DNA from: Mageeibacillus sp. UBA1255
GTDB taxonomy: Bacteria > Bacillota > Clostridia > UBA1212 > UBA1255
DNA length: 7,063 nucleotides
Assembly (NCBI GenBank): GCA_002308795.1
Contig: DBVV01000144.1
Span: 39,016 to 46,078, forward strand
Reading direction: 5' to 3'
Below the pieces are notes generated by a model. That model saw nothing but the letters and a program-made list of their open reading frames with translations, was not told where the DNA came from and searched no databases. A program made the position numbers and the translations under genes. Below, one piece after another: positions 1 to 5,491 of the stretch (position 1 is its first letter; each line of letters begins with the position of its first letter).

Positions 1-303
1 GCCTTCAGCAGCCGCTCCCTCCGCTTCTCCGGGGATAAGGAAAGGGTCTGTTTTTAAAGGTAAATATATGTGGAAAATATCAGGTGCCTTAAATATGACC
101 TGGAGGATGAACAGGACGATAAAACAGTATCCCGGGATCTTCAGCGGTCTGAGTCCCGCCGTATCGAATGCGCGATAAACCTCAAAAAGGCCTAGACCGA
201 TGAAAGCAAATACGAGCACACCGAAAACGTAACCGCCGAAAATGGTTGCGGTGATCGTTATCGTTAAAAGAATAATCGCGGATATCACTCTTTTTTTTCT
301 CAT
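1..303 (-). CDS. cdsA: Phosphatidate cytidylyltransferase, N-terminal part (runs off left edge)
   Basis: CdsA converts phosphatidate and CTP to CDP-diacylglycerol, the precursor of bacterial phospholipids, in the cytoplasmic membrane. Only the first 101 codons are here; the conserved C-terminal CdsA signature lies beyond position 1 and cannot be checked. The visible part begins MRKKRVISAIILL, a typical CdsA start with a basic N-terminus leading into hydrophobic segments at about residues 6-22, 24-40 and 57-71. The ATG at 303-301 is preceded by an AAGGA site about 10 nt upstream, and the gene follows uppS by 66 nt with no terminator between. The uppS-cdsA order is the usual one and strongly supports the call. 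It is probably co-transcribed with frr and uppS. Identification rests on the N-terminal hydrophobic pattern plus context. Confidence 0.85.
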   Translation of the reverse strand, partial: MRKKRVISAIILLTITITATIFGGYVFGVLVFAFIGLGLFEVYRAFDTAGLRPLKIPGYCFIVLFILQVIFKAPDIFHIYLPLKTDPFLIPGEAEGAAAEG

Positions 304-369
304 TAACTCAGTATCCTTTCAAATTGATCCGGACCGGTCAGATCTTTCCGTTCAGTACGTTTTAATAAT

Positions 370-1170
370 TTATTTACCGTATCTGCGCTTCCTTGACGCA
401 AATTCTGCGACTGCCTTATCCAGTTCTGCGTCGTTGAAATCAGGCCACAGAAGGTCGGAAAAGTACAGCTCGGAATAAGCTGACTGCCACAGCAGGAAAT
501 TGCTCAGCCTGAGCTCGCCGCTGGTGCGGATAATCAGGTCGGGATCGGGCACGGATTCGTACAGTTCAGTCGAGATCGCGCTCTCATCGATATCTTCAGG
601 CTTTAAAGAACCGTCCCGCACTTTTTCGGCCAGTTTTCTGGCGGCATGAACGATCTCGTCCCTTCCACCGTAATTGATACACACCACGGCGGTGAGTTCG
701 GTGTTTTTTGCTGTTTTGCGTTCTGTCTCCTCGATCGCCGCTACAAGCTCCGGCGTAAGTTCGCTTCTGTCTCCGCTGATCAGGAACCTGACCTTATCCC
801 TGTAGCTGCCCATCTGTTTTTCAACATCGAGGAGCTTCTCAAGGAGCAGTTTCATCAGCGTACCTACTTCTGCCTGCGAACGTTTCCAGTTTTCTGTCGA
901 AAACGCATAAAAAGTTACGTATTTAACACCGATATCCGTGCAGTGCGCAAGCAGCTTTCTGAATGCTTCGACGCCGGCCTTATGCCCTGCGGCCGAAGGC
1001 AGCATCCTTCTTTTCGCCCATCGCCTGTTTCCGTCCGGTATAACCGCAATATGGCGCGGCACCCCGCAGGGCGCCCCGCCATCTGATCTTGCATTTTCCG
1101 AGGTGCCCTCTGAAACGTCAGGCACCTTATTATCTGCTTCCGGGACATCGCGGAAGGTATCATCTGTCAT
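370..1170 (-). CDS. uppS: Isoprenyl transferase / undecaprenyl diphosphate synthase (cis-prenyltransferase)
   Basis: This 266-residue protein belongs to the cis-prenyltransferase family, which condenses isopentenyl diphosphate onto farnesyl diphosphate to make the C55 carrier lipid for peptidoglycan and wall polymer synthesis. Family motifs are in order: HIAVIPDGNRRWA (40-52, catalytic Asp46), AGHKAG (61-66), YAFSTENW (88-95), NYGGRDEI (166-173) and RTSGELRLSNFLLWQ (215-229) followed by LWPDF. The first motif is unusual: the common form is MDGNGRWA, while here Pro45 and Arg49 replace Met and Gly. About 38 acidic, probably disordered residues precede the core, longer than usual for the family. 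The start is supported by a GGAG site inside the frr end and by its position 2 nt after the frr stop (TGATCATG), which suggests translational coupling. Chain length of the product cannot be read from sequence; a shorter-chain cis-prenyltransferase is possible. Confidence 0.95.
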   Translation of the reverse strand: MTDDTFRDVPEADNKVPDVSEGTSENARSDGGAPCGVPRHIAVIPDGNRRWAKRRMLPSAAGHKAGVEAFRKLLAHCTDIGVKYVTFYAFSTENWKRSQAEVGTLMKLLLEKLLDVEKQMGSYRDKVRFLISGDRSELTPELVAAIEETERKTAKNTELTAVVCINYGGRDEIVHAARKLAEKVRDGSLKPEDIDESAISTELYESVPDPDLIIRTSGELRLSNFLLWQSAYSELYFSDLLWPDFNDAELDKAVAEFASRKRRYGK

Positions 1171-1172
1171 GA

Positions 1173-1733
1173 TCAGATCTCCATCAGTTCCTTGTCCTTC
1201 GCCGCAACGACCTTATCGACTTCGGCGATGTGCTTATCGGTGAAGTTCTGGATCTCCTTCTCGCTGTCTTTCTGTTCGTCTTCGGTTATGATGGATTTCT
1301 TCTTCTGGTTTTTGAAGAATTCTATAGCGTCGCGGCGGACGTTTCTGATGGCCGTTTTCGCCTCTTCGCCGTACGTCTTGGTCAGTTTCGTAAGCTGAAC
1401 GCGGCGCTCTTCCGTAAGCGGAGGGAAGATCAGTTTGATCGCTTTTCCGTCATTCTGGGGATTAATGCCGATATCCGATTTCTGGATCGCTTTCTCGATC
1501 TCCTTGAGCGCTGAGCCGTCCCACGGGGTTATGACCAGGAGTCTGGCCTCCGGTACGTTTATACCGGCGATCTGATTTATAGGCGTTTCAGTACCGTAAT
1601 AAGGCACGGTTATTCTGTCAAGTATGGCAGGATTCGCCCTTCCGGCGCGGACGGTGTTCATCTGATCCTTAAGGACACTGATGGTTTTATCCATTTTCTC
1701 CGTAAACTGTTTGTAATCGTCTTTATTAAGCAT
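1173..1733 (-). CDS. frr: Ribosome recycling factor
   Basis: RRF works with EF-G in the cytoplasm to split the post-termination ribosome so its subunits can be reused. The product is 186 residues, the normal family length (about 185). Family hallmarks include MNTVRAGRANPAIL (25-38) in the first long helix, the beta domain II with VPYYGTETPINQIA (43-56), the NPQNDGKAIKLIFPPLTEERR block (81-101), and the RNVRRDA motif (120-126) in the returning helical domain. The ATG at 1733-1731 has an AAGGAG site about 11 nt upstream, and an in-frame TGA just before it rules out a longer form. It is the first gene after the promoter at 1772-1800 and is tightly followed by uppS. Nothing looks missing or altered. 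Confidence 0.98.
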   Translation of the reverse strand: MLNKDDYKQFTEKMDKTISVLKDQMNTVRAGRANPAILDRITVPYYGTETPINQIAGINVPEARLLVITPWDGSALKEIEKAIQKSDIGINPQNDGKAIKLIFPPLTEERRVQLTKLTKTYGEEAKTAIRNVRRDAIEFFKNQKKKSIITEDEQKDSEKEIQNFTDKHIAEVDKVVAAKDKELMEI

Positions 1734-1771
1734 ACTCAGTCACACTCCTTTTTATTTTCTTTACGCGGATA

Positions 1772-1800
1772 ATGATATCATATTTTCCGCCTTTTTACAA
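1772..1800 (-). promoter_or_regulatory. Sigma-A-type promoter for frr-uppS-cdsA
   Basis: On the minus strand, TTGTAA (1800-1795, 4 of 6 consensus) and TATCAT (1777-1772, 5 of 6) are separated by exactly 17 nt. The predicted start near 1765 gives a short leader of about 31 nt before the frr ATG with its AAGGAG. The -10 overlaps a 10-bp perfect palindrome, ATGATATCAT (1772-1781). The promoter lies in the serC-frr gap and implies that the distal half of the cluster can be transcribed independently of rpsB. Not experimentally shown. Confidence 0.75.
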
Positions 1801-1842
1801 TAGCGTCGTGCGGGCCCGGATTCCTGCCGTAAAAAACCGGCT

Positions 1843-2934
1843 TCAAACGTGCTTTTTTTCGAACGAATCCATGAATTCGACAAGTTTTTGCACGCCTTCT
1901 TCAGGCATCGCGTTGTAGATCGACGCCCTCATACCTCCGACGCTGCGGTGGCCTTTGAGGTTTTTGAATCCGGCAGATTCCGCAGCAGCTATGAACTCTG
2001 CGTCCAGAACGTTGTCCCCGGTCACGAACGGGATGTTCATAATTGACCTCGACGTTCCTGTTACGGTCGGACGGAACATGCGGCTCGCGTCAAGGAATTT
2101 GTAGAACGTGTCTGCTTTTCTGCGGTTTACGCGTGCGATCGCTTCGACTCCCCCGTTATCACGCAGCCATTCGAGCACAAGCGAGCACATATATATAGCG
2201 TACGTGGGAGGTGTGTTGTACAGCGATCCGTTCGACGCGTGGGTCCTGAAGTCGAGCATCGTCGGGAGATCGTCCGGAGCGCCTTCCATTAGGTCTTTTC
2301 TGATGATAACGATCGTCAGTCCCGCCGGTCCGAGATTTTTCTGGGCGCCTGCGAATATGCATCCGAATTTCGTCACGTCGACCGGTTCGGACAATATGCA
2401 CGATGACATGTCTGCGACGATCGGACGCTCGCACGGAGGCAATTCCGGATACCTTGTCCCGTATATCGTGTTGTTCCAGCATACGTGTACGTAATCGGCT
2501 TCGGGATCGAACATTCCTGCTTCGAGCGAAGGGATGTACGTGAACGTTTTATCCTCCGATGAAGCGACGATATGGGGTACGGCGAGCTTCTTCAGTTCGT
2601 TAAGAGCGCGTTTCGTCCACATGCCCGTCATCACGATATCGACCTTGCCCGTTCTTCCTTCGCCTTTTGCGAGGTTCATGGGGATCATATCGAACTGAAG
2701 CGACGCGCCTCCCTGCAGAAACAGTACGGCGTAATCGTCGGGTATGTTCATAAGGCTGCGCAAAAGAGCCTCTGCGCCTTTGATTATTTCGTCGTATGCC
2801 TTGGAGCGATGGCTCATTTCCATAACGGACATACCGATGCCTCTGTAATTCAGCATCTCTTTTGATGCTTTTTCAAGCACCGGCTCAGGCATCACAGCAG
2901 GGCCTGATGAAAAATTATAAACTCTGTCGTACAT
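1843..2934 (-). CDS. serC: Phosphoserine aminotransferase
   Basis: SerC is a PLP enzyme that transfers an amino group from glutamate to 3-phosphohydroxypyruvate, the second step of serine synthesis. The 363-residue length matches the family (about 360). Visible features are the FSSGPAVMPEPVL start (8-20), EMSHRSK with His42 and Arg43 for substrate binding (39-45), the phosphate-loop GGASLQF (75-81), Trp106 that stacks on PLP, NNTIYGT (154-160), Asp175 for the pyridine nitrogen, Lys199 in GAQKNLGPAG as the Schiff-base lysine, and GHRSVGGMRASIYN (328-341) with His329, Arg330 and Arg336. All key residues are present, so the enzyme should be active. The ATG has a GGAGG site 7 nt upstream. The gene lies between pyrH (43 nt away) and frr, an unusual place; no serA or serB is in view. 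It probably shares a transcript with pyrH. Confidence 0.97.
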   Translation of the reverse strand: MYDRVYNFSSGPAVMPEPVLEKASKEMLNYRGIGMSVMEMSHRSKAYDEIIKGAEALLRSLMNIPDDYAVLFLQGGASLQFDMIPMNLAKGEGRTGKVDIVMTGMWTKRALNELKKLAVPHIVASSEDKTFTYIPSLEAGMFDPEADYVHVCWNNTIYGTRYPELPPCERPIVADMSSCILSEPVDVTKFGCIFAGAQKNLGPAGLTIVIIRKDLMEGAPDDLPTMLDFRTHASNGSLYNTPPTYAIYMCSLVLEWLRDNGGVEAIARVNRRKADTFYKFLDASRMFRPTVTGTSRSIMNIPFVTGDNVLDAEFIAAAESAGFKNLKGHRSVGGMRASIYNAMPEEGVQKLVEFMDSFEKKHV

Positions 2935-2968
2935 ATAAGACCTCCGGAGATCGACTGAGATTTTCCGT

Positions 2969-2990
2969 ATCAGCTTATCAGCTTATCAGC
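2969..2990. repeat. 8-bp tandem repeat over the pyrH stop codon
   Basis: A perfect period-8 run of 22 nt (unit GCTGATAA on the minus strand, about 2.75 copies) covers the last codons and stop of pyrH. Each unit carries TGA and TAA in different frames. Losing one unit would leave the PyrH C-terminus unchanged, so length variation here could be tolerated. Confidence 0.8.
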
Positions 2991-3703
2991 GTACCGACGC
3001 TCTCGCCGCAGACCGCGCGGATGATATTGTCCGGGTCGCTGATCCCGAAAACGTGGATCTTGATGCCGTTGTCCCTGCAAAGAGACGCGGCCGTGGAATC
3101 CATAACTTTCAGATTTCTTGTCAGCACTTCGTCGTGCGTAAGTGTCGTAAACTTCTTCGCATTCGGGTTCTTTGCAGGATCGGAGTCGTAAACTGCGTCA
3201 ACGTTTTTGGCGAGCAGTATCACGTCTGCATCGATCTCTACGGCTCTTAAAGCCGCTGCCGTGTCAGTGGTAAAGAACGGGTTTCCGGTGCCGCATCCGA
3301 ATATTACGACTCTGCCCTTCTCCATATGTCTAACTGCTCTTGAGCGGATGTACGGCTCGGCGATCTGTCTCATTTCAATTGCTGTCTGAACGCGTACGGT
3401 AAGGTCCTGCTGCTCGAGCGCGTCTGCAAGTGCGAGTGAATTCATTACGGTGGCAAGCATTCCCATATGATCCGCGCGTGTCCTGTCCATCGTGGGACTC
3501 TGTGCTCCGCGCCAGAAATTACCGCCGCCGACAACGATCCCGATCTGGACGCCCATCTGATGTATCTGGGCAATGTGGCGGGCAACGTCAGTCAGCATTT
3601 CCTGGCTGAGGCCGAATCCTCTGCCTCCGTCTCCGGGTCTTCCGGCTAAAGCCTCGCCGCTGACCTTTACCAAAACTCTCTTATAAACCGGTTTTTTCTC
3701 CAT
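2978..3703 (-). CDS. pyrH: UMP kinase
   Basis: PyrH phosphorylates UMP to UDP with ATP in the pyrimidine nucleotide pathway; bacterial enzymes are hexamers of the amino acid kinase fold, typically activated by GTP and inhibited by UTP. The 241-residue product shows KVSGE (13-17), the GFG loop (29-31), GGGNFWRG (59-66), RADHMGMLATVMN (76-88), the acceptor-site GTGNPFFTTDTAA (138-150), and the NVDAVYDSDP segment (167-176). I chose the ATG at 3703-3701 rather than the GTG at 3712-3710: AAGGAG sits 8 nt before the ATG, whereas the GTG lies within and next to that site. The gene follows tsf across an intrinsic terminator, and no convincing promoter is seen in between, so expression probably comes from read-through. 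The stop lies in a short tandem repeat. Confidence 0.98.
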   Translation of the reverse strand: MEKKPVYKRVLVKVSGEALAGRPGDGGRGFGLSQEMLTDVARHIAQIHQMGVQIGIVVGGGNFWRGAQSPTMDRTRADHMGMLATVMNSLALADALEQQDLTVRVQTAIEMRQIAEPYIRSRAVRHMEKGRVVIFGCGTGNPFFTTDTAAALRAVEIDADVILLAKNVDAVYDSDPAKNPNAKKFTTLTHDEVLTRNLKVMDSTAASLCRDNGIKIHVFGISDPDNIIRAVCGESVGTLIS

Positions 3704-3733
3704 TTGAAGCACTCCTTGACCACTTTTTGTTTT

Positions 3734-3762
3734 AAAAAAAGGGGTTATTGTCTAACCCCTTT
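3734..3762 (-). terminator. Intrinsic terminator after tsf
   Basis: On the minus strand a perfect 10-bp stem (AAAGGGGTTA with TAACCCCTTT, arms 3753-3762 and 3738-3747) closes a 5-nt loop (GACAA) and runs into seven T residues (3740-3734). It begins 20 nt after the tsf stop and ends about 30 nt before the pyrH start. It should end most rpsB-tsf transcripts and allow only partial read-through into pyrH and serC. Confidence 0.93.
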
Positions 3763-3782
3763 GAAGCTTTGCGTTTAACGGA

Positions 3783-4397
3783 TCATTCGGCGTTCTTTTC
3801 GATGCCCTCACCGCGCTCGAAGCGGACGAAACGGCGGACCGTGATCTTCTCGCCGATAACGGCTATCAGAGAATTGAGCAGATCTTTAACCTTGATCTCG
3901 GGATCTTTTACGAACTGCTGCTCCATCAGGCAGTACTCATCGTAGAACTTGCTTATACGGCCTTCGACCATTCTATCTACGATCTTCTCGGGCTTTCCTT
4001 CGTTTAAAGCCTGCTGGCGGAGAACTTCTTTCTCTTTCTCGATATCTTCCTGAGGAACGTCTTCTTTGCTTACGTACAGAGGCGAAGAAGCAGCGATCTG
4101 CATAGCGATATCTTTAACGAATGAGCGGAATTTCTCGTTCTGAGCGACGAAGTCGGTCTCGCAGTTTACTTCGACGAGCACGCCGATACGGCCGCCGCCA
4201 TGAATGTAGGAATCTACGATACCTTCGCTGGCAACTCTTCCGGCTCTCTTAGCCGCGGCTGCAAGTCCCTTTTCGCGAAGCAGTACGACTGCCTTTTCCA
4301 TATCGCCTTCGGAGTCAACAAGTGCTTTTTTGCAGTCGTTGATGCCGGCGGACGTTCTTTCTCTTAATTCTTTGATCATCTGAATGGAAACTTCCAT
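3783..4397 (-). CDS. tsf: Elongation factor Ts, short form
   Basis: EF-Ts is the guanine nucleotide exchange factor that recycles EF-Tu from its GDP to its GTP form. The protein has the N-terminal UBA-like domain (about 3-45, with ERTSAGINDCKKAL) and the core exchange domain with VNCETDFVAQNEKF (77-90), whose TDFVA motif contacts EF-Tu. It ends soon after KITVRRFVRFERGEG. At 204 residues it is much shorter than the forms of E. coli or B. subtilis (about 280-295) and resembles the short forms of about 200 residues known from Thermus and others, which lack one half of the duplicated core. The reading frame is intact and closes with a normal stop, so this is a family variant and not a truncation by mutation. 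A GGGAGG site lies 8 nt before the ATG. The gene follows rpsB by 68 nt in the same unit. Confidence 0.97.
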   Translation of the reverse strand: MEVSIQMIKELRERTSAGINDCKKALVDSEGDMEKAVVLLREKGLAAAAKRAGRVASEGIVDSYIHGGGRIGVLVEVNCETDFVAQNEKFRSFVKDIAMQIAASSPLYVSKEDVPQEDIEKEKEVLRQQALNEGKPEKIVDRMVEGRISKFYDEYCLMEQQFVKDPEIKVKDLLNSLIAVIGEKITVRRFVRFERGEGIEKNAE

Positions 4398-4465
4398 GTT
4401 AATATCCTCCCGATAATTAAATGCTAAAATTCAGTGTTTGCTGTATGGCTGCCTGCCTGATCCGT

Positions 4466-5221
4466 TCAGGCCTCAGTCTCTGCTTCGGTGTTGGCTTCGG
4501 CTTCTGCTTCAGCTTCCATCGCGGCTTCCATGCCTTCCTGACCTTCGCTGCCCTCTATGAACGCGTCAGCCATCTTTCCGGCGATCAGTTTTACCGCGCG
4601 GATAGCGTCGTCGTTTCCGGGGATAACGAAATCAACTTCGTCAGGATCGCAGTTCGTGTCAACGATCGCGACTACGGGGATACCGAGTTTTCTTGCTTCT
4701 GCTACTGCGTTCTTCTCGACTCTGGGGTCAACTACGAACAGTGCTGAGGGAAGTCTCTTCATATTGCGGATACCGCCGAGGTTCTTCTCGAGTTTTTCGC
4801 GCTCGTTCCTGAGCTGAGTGACTTCTTTCTTCGGAAGACGGTCGAAAGTTCCGTCTGTCTCCATGAGGTCAAGCTTGTTGAGTCTGTCGATACGCTGACG
4901 GATCGTCTTGAAGTTGGTAAGCATACCGCCGAGCCATCTGTTATTAACATAGTACTGGCCTGCTCTTACTGCTTCTTCATAAATGGAATCTTTAGCCTGC
5001 TTCTTCGTGCCTACGAAAAGGATCGTACCGCCGTTCTTAGCGATGTCGGAAAGGAAGTAGTACGCTTCGTCGATCTTCTTAACTGTCTTCTGGAGATCGA
5101 TGATGTAGATCCCGTTTCTCTCTGTGAAGATGTACTCCGCCATCTTCGGGTTCCAGCGTCTCGTCTGATGTCCGAAATGAACGCCTGCTTCTAAAAGCTG
5201 TTTCATTGAAATAACTGCCAT
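4466..5221 (-). CDS. rpsB: 30S ribosomal protein S2
   Basis: S2 is a late-assembling small-subunit protein located near the mRNA exit region, where it interacts with S1-type proteins and rRNA. The 251-residue product carries HFGHQTRRWNPKM (15-27), NGIYIIDLQKT (36-46), FVGTKKQAKD (69-78), NNRWLGGMLTNFKT (93-106) and VDTNCDPDEVDFVIPGNDD (187-205), which are S2 signatures. The tail (about 223-251) is very acidic and built of Glu-Ala repeats, a common lineage-variable extension of S2. The ATG at 5221-5219 has a perfect AAGGAGG 7 nt upstream; a longer in-frame extension up to 5431 is open but crosses the promoter and is rejected. The gene leads the rpsB-tsf unit. Its leader of about 100 nt could hold a control element, which is inferred only. 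Confidence 0.98.
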   Translation of the reverse strand: MAVISMKQLLEAGVHFGHQTRRWNPKMAEYIFTERNGIYIIDLQKTVKKIDEAYYFLSDIAKNGGTILFVGTKKQAKDSIYEEAVRAGQYYVNNRWLGGMLTNFKTIRQRIDRLNKLDLMETDGTFDRLPKKEVTQLRNEREKLEKNLGGIRNMKRLPSALFVVDPRVEKNAVAEARKLGIPVVAIVDTNCDPDEVDFVIPGNDDAIRAVKLIAGKMADAFIEGSEGQEGMEAAMEAEAEAEANTEAETEA

Positions 5222-5324
5222 ATTTTTTCCTCCTTGTTTTTTCCTCCGGCCGCATCTGCTCCGCGAAAGAACTTTAAAAAAGTCAGGATCCCGCGGATCC
5301 GCTGCCGTGTGTTCTTTGACAGCA
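5222..5324 (-). promoter_or_regulatory. Structured 5' leader of rpsB with duplicated Shine-Dalgarno
   Basis: The predicted transcript has a leader of about 100 nt. A 7-bp stem can form between AAAGAAC (5317-5311) and GTTCTTT (5272-5266), enclosing a 6-bp hairpin GGATCC-GCG-GGATCC (5300-5286) followed 4 nt later by six T residues (5281-5276). The second part has an 11-nt direct repeat GGAGGAAAAAA (5247-5237 and 5233-5223), so two Shine-Dalgarno sequences precede one start. This could be an attenuator or an S2-binding autoregulatory leader; it matches no leader family I can name. Confidence 0.45.
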
Positions 5325-5330
5325 AGGGGC

Positions 5331-5359
5331 ATTATACCAAATACAGCACCGCGGTGCAA
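5331..5359 (-). promoter_or_regulatory. Extended -10 promoter for rpsB-tsf
   Basis: On the minus strand a perfect TATAAT (5336-5331) with a TGG extension directly upstream (TGn motif) is 17 nt from a weak -35, TTGCAC (5359-5354). A/T-rich sequence with A-tracts (about 5361-5386) lies directly upstream and could act as an UP element. The predicted start is near 5324. These traits fit a strong, growth-linked promoter for ribosomal genes. Confidence 0.85.
5346..5357. promoter_or_regulatory. 12-bp perfect palindrome overlapping the rpsB -35 (possible operator)
   Basis: GCACCGCGGTGC reads the same on both strands and covers four bases of the -35 hexamer and the adjoining part of the spacer. A dimeric protein bound here would block polymerase. 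No regulator can be named from the sequence, and a chance palindrome is not excluded. Confidence 0.4.
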
Positions 5360-5402
5360 CTTCTTTTTTACTGTTTTTGTAAAATTCCTGCTGTTTTTCA
5401 AT

Positions 5403-5428
5403 AAAAAACCGGCGGATCGCTCCGCCGG
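5403..5428 (-). terminator. Intrinsic terminator of the exported-protein gene
   Basis: On the minus strand an 8-bp GC-rich stem (CCGGCGGA with TCCGCCGG, arms 5428-5421 and 5416-5409) closes a GCGA tetraloop of the stable GNRA type and is followed by six T residues. Two smaller 5-bp, 5-nt-loop hairpins precede it in the same 3' region (5437-5451 and 5459-5473). It isolates this gene from the rpsB promoter about 45 nt downstream. Confidence 0.95.
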
Positions 5429-5491
5429 CACGTGCAGCCGTCAATTACGGCCGTTTCTGATCTGCTTAAGATCACTTTTTACGTCTGGTCA

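Noticed and set aside
1811..1842. Short inverted repeats after serC as a terminator
   Set aside because: The stems are about 4 bp (GCCG with CGGC) and no T tract follows the stem on the minus strand.
2108..2494. Plus-strand open frame inside serC
   Set aside because: It is fully antisense to a clear SerC with all catalytic residues, and its product resembles no family I know.
3704..3712. GTG start for pyrH three codons upstream
   Set aside because: The GTG overlaps the region of the AAGGAG that is ideally placed for the ATG at 3703.
4455..4471. Hairpin GCCTGA-loop-TCAGGC at the rpsB stop codon as a terminator
   Set aside because: The stem is only 6 bp and no T run follows on the transcribed strand; tsf lies just downstream in the same unit.
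5222..5431. In-frame upstream extension of rpsB to an earlier start codon
   Set aside because: It would read through the promoter and leader; the canonical S2 start MAVISMKQLL has a perfect AAGGAGG at 7 nt.
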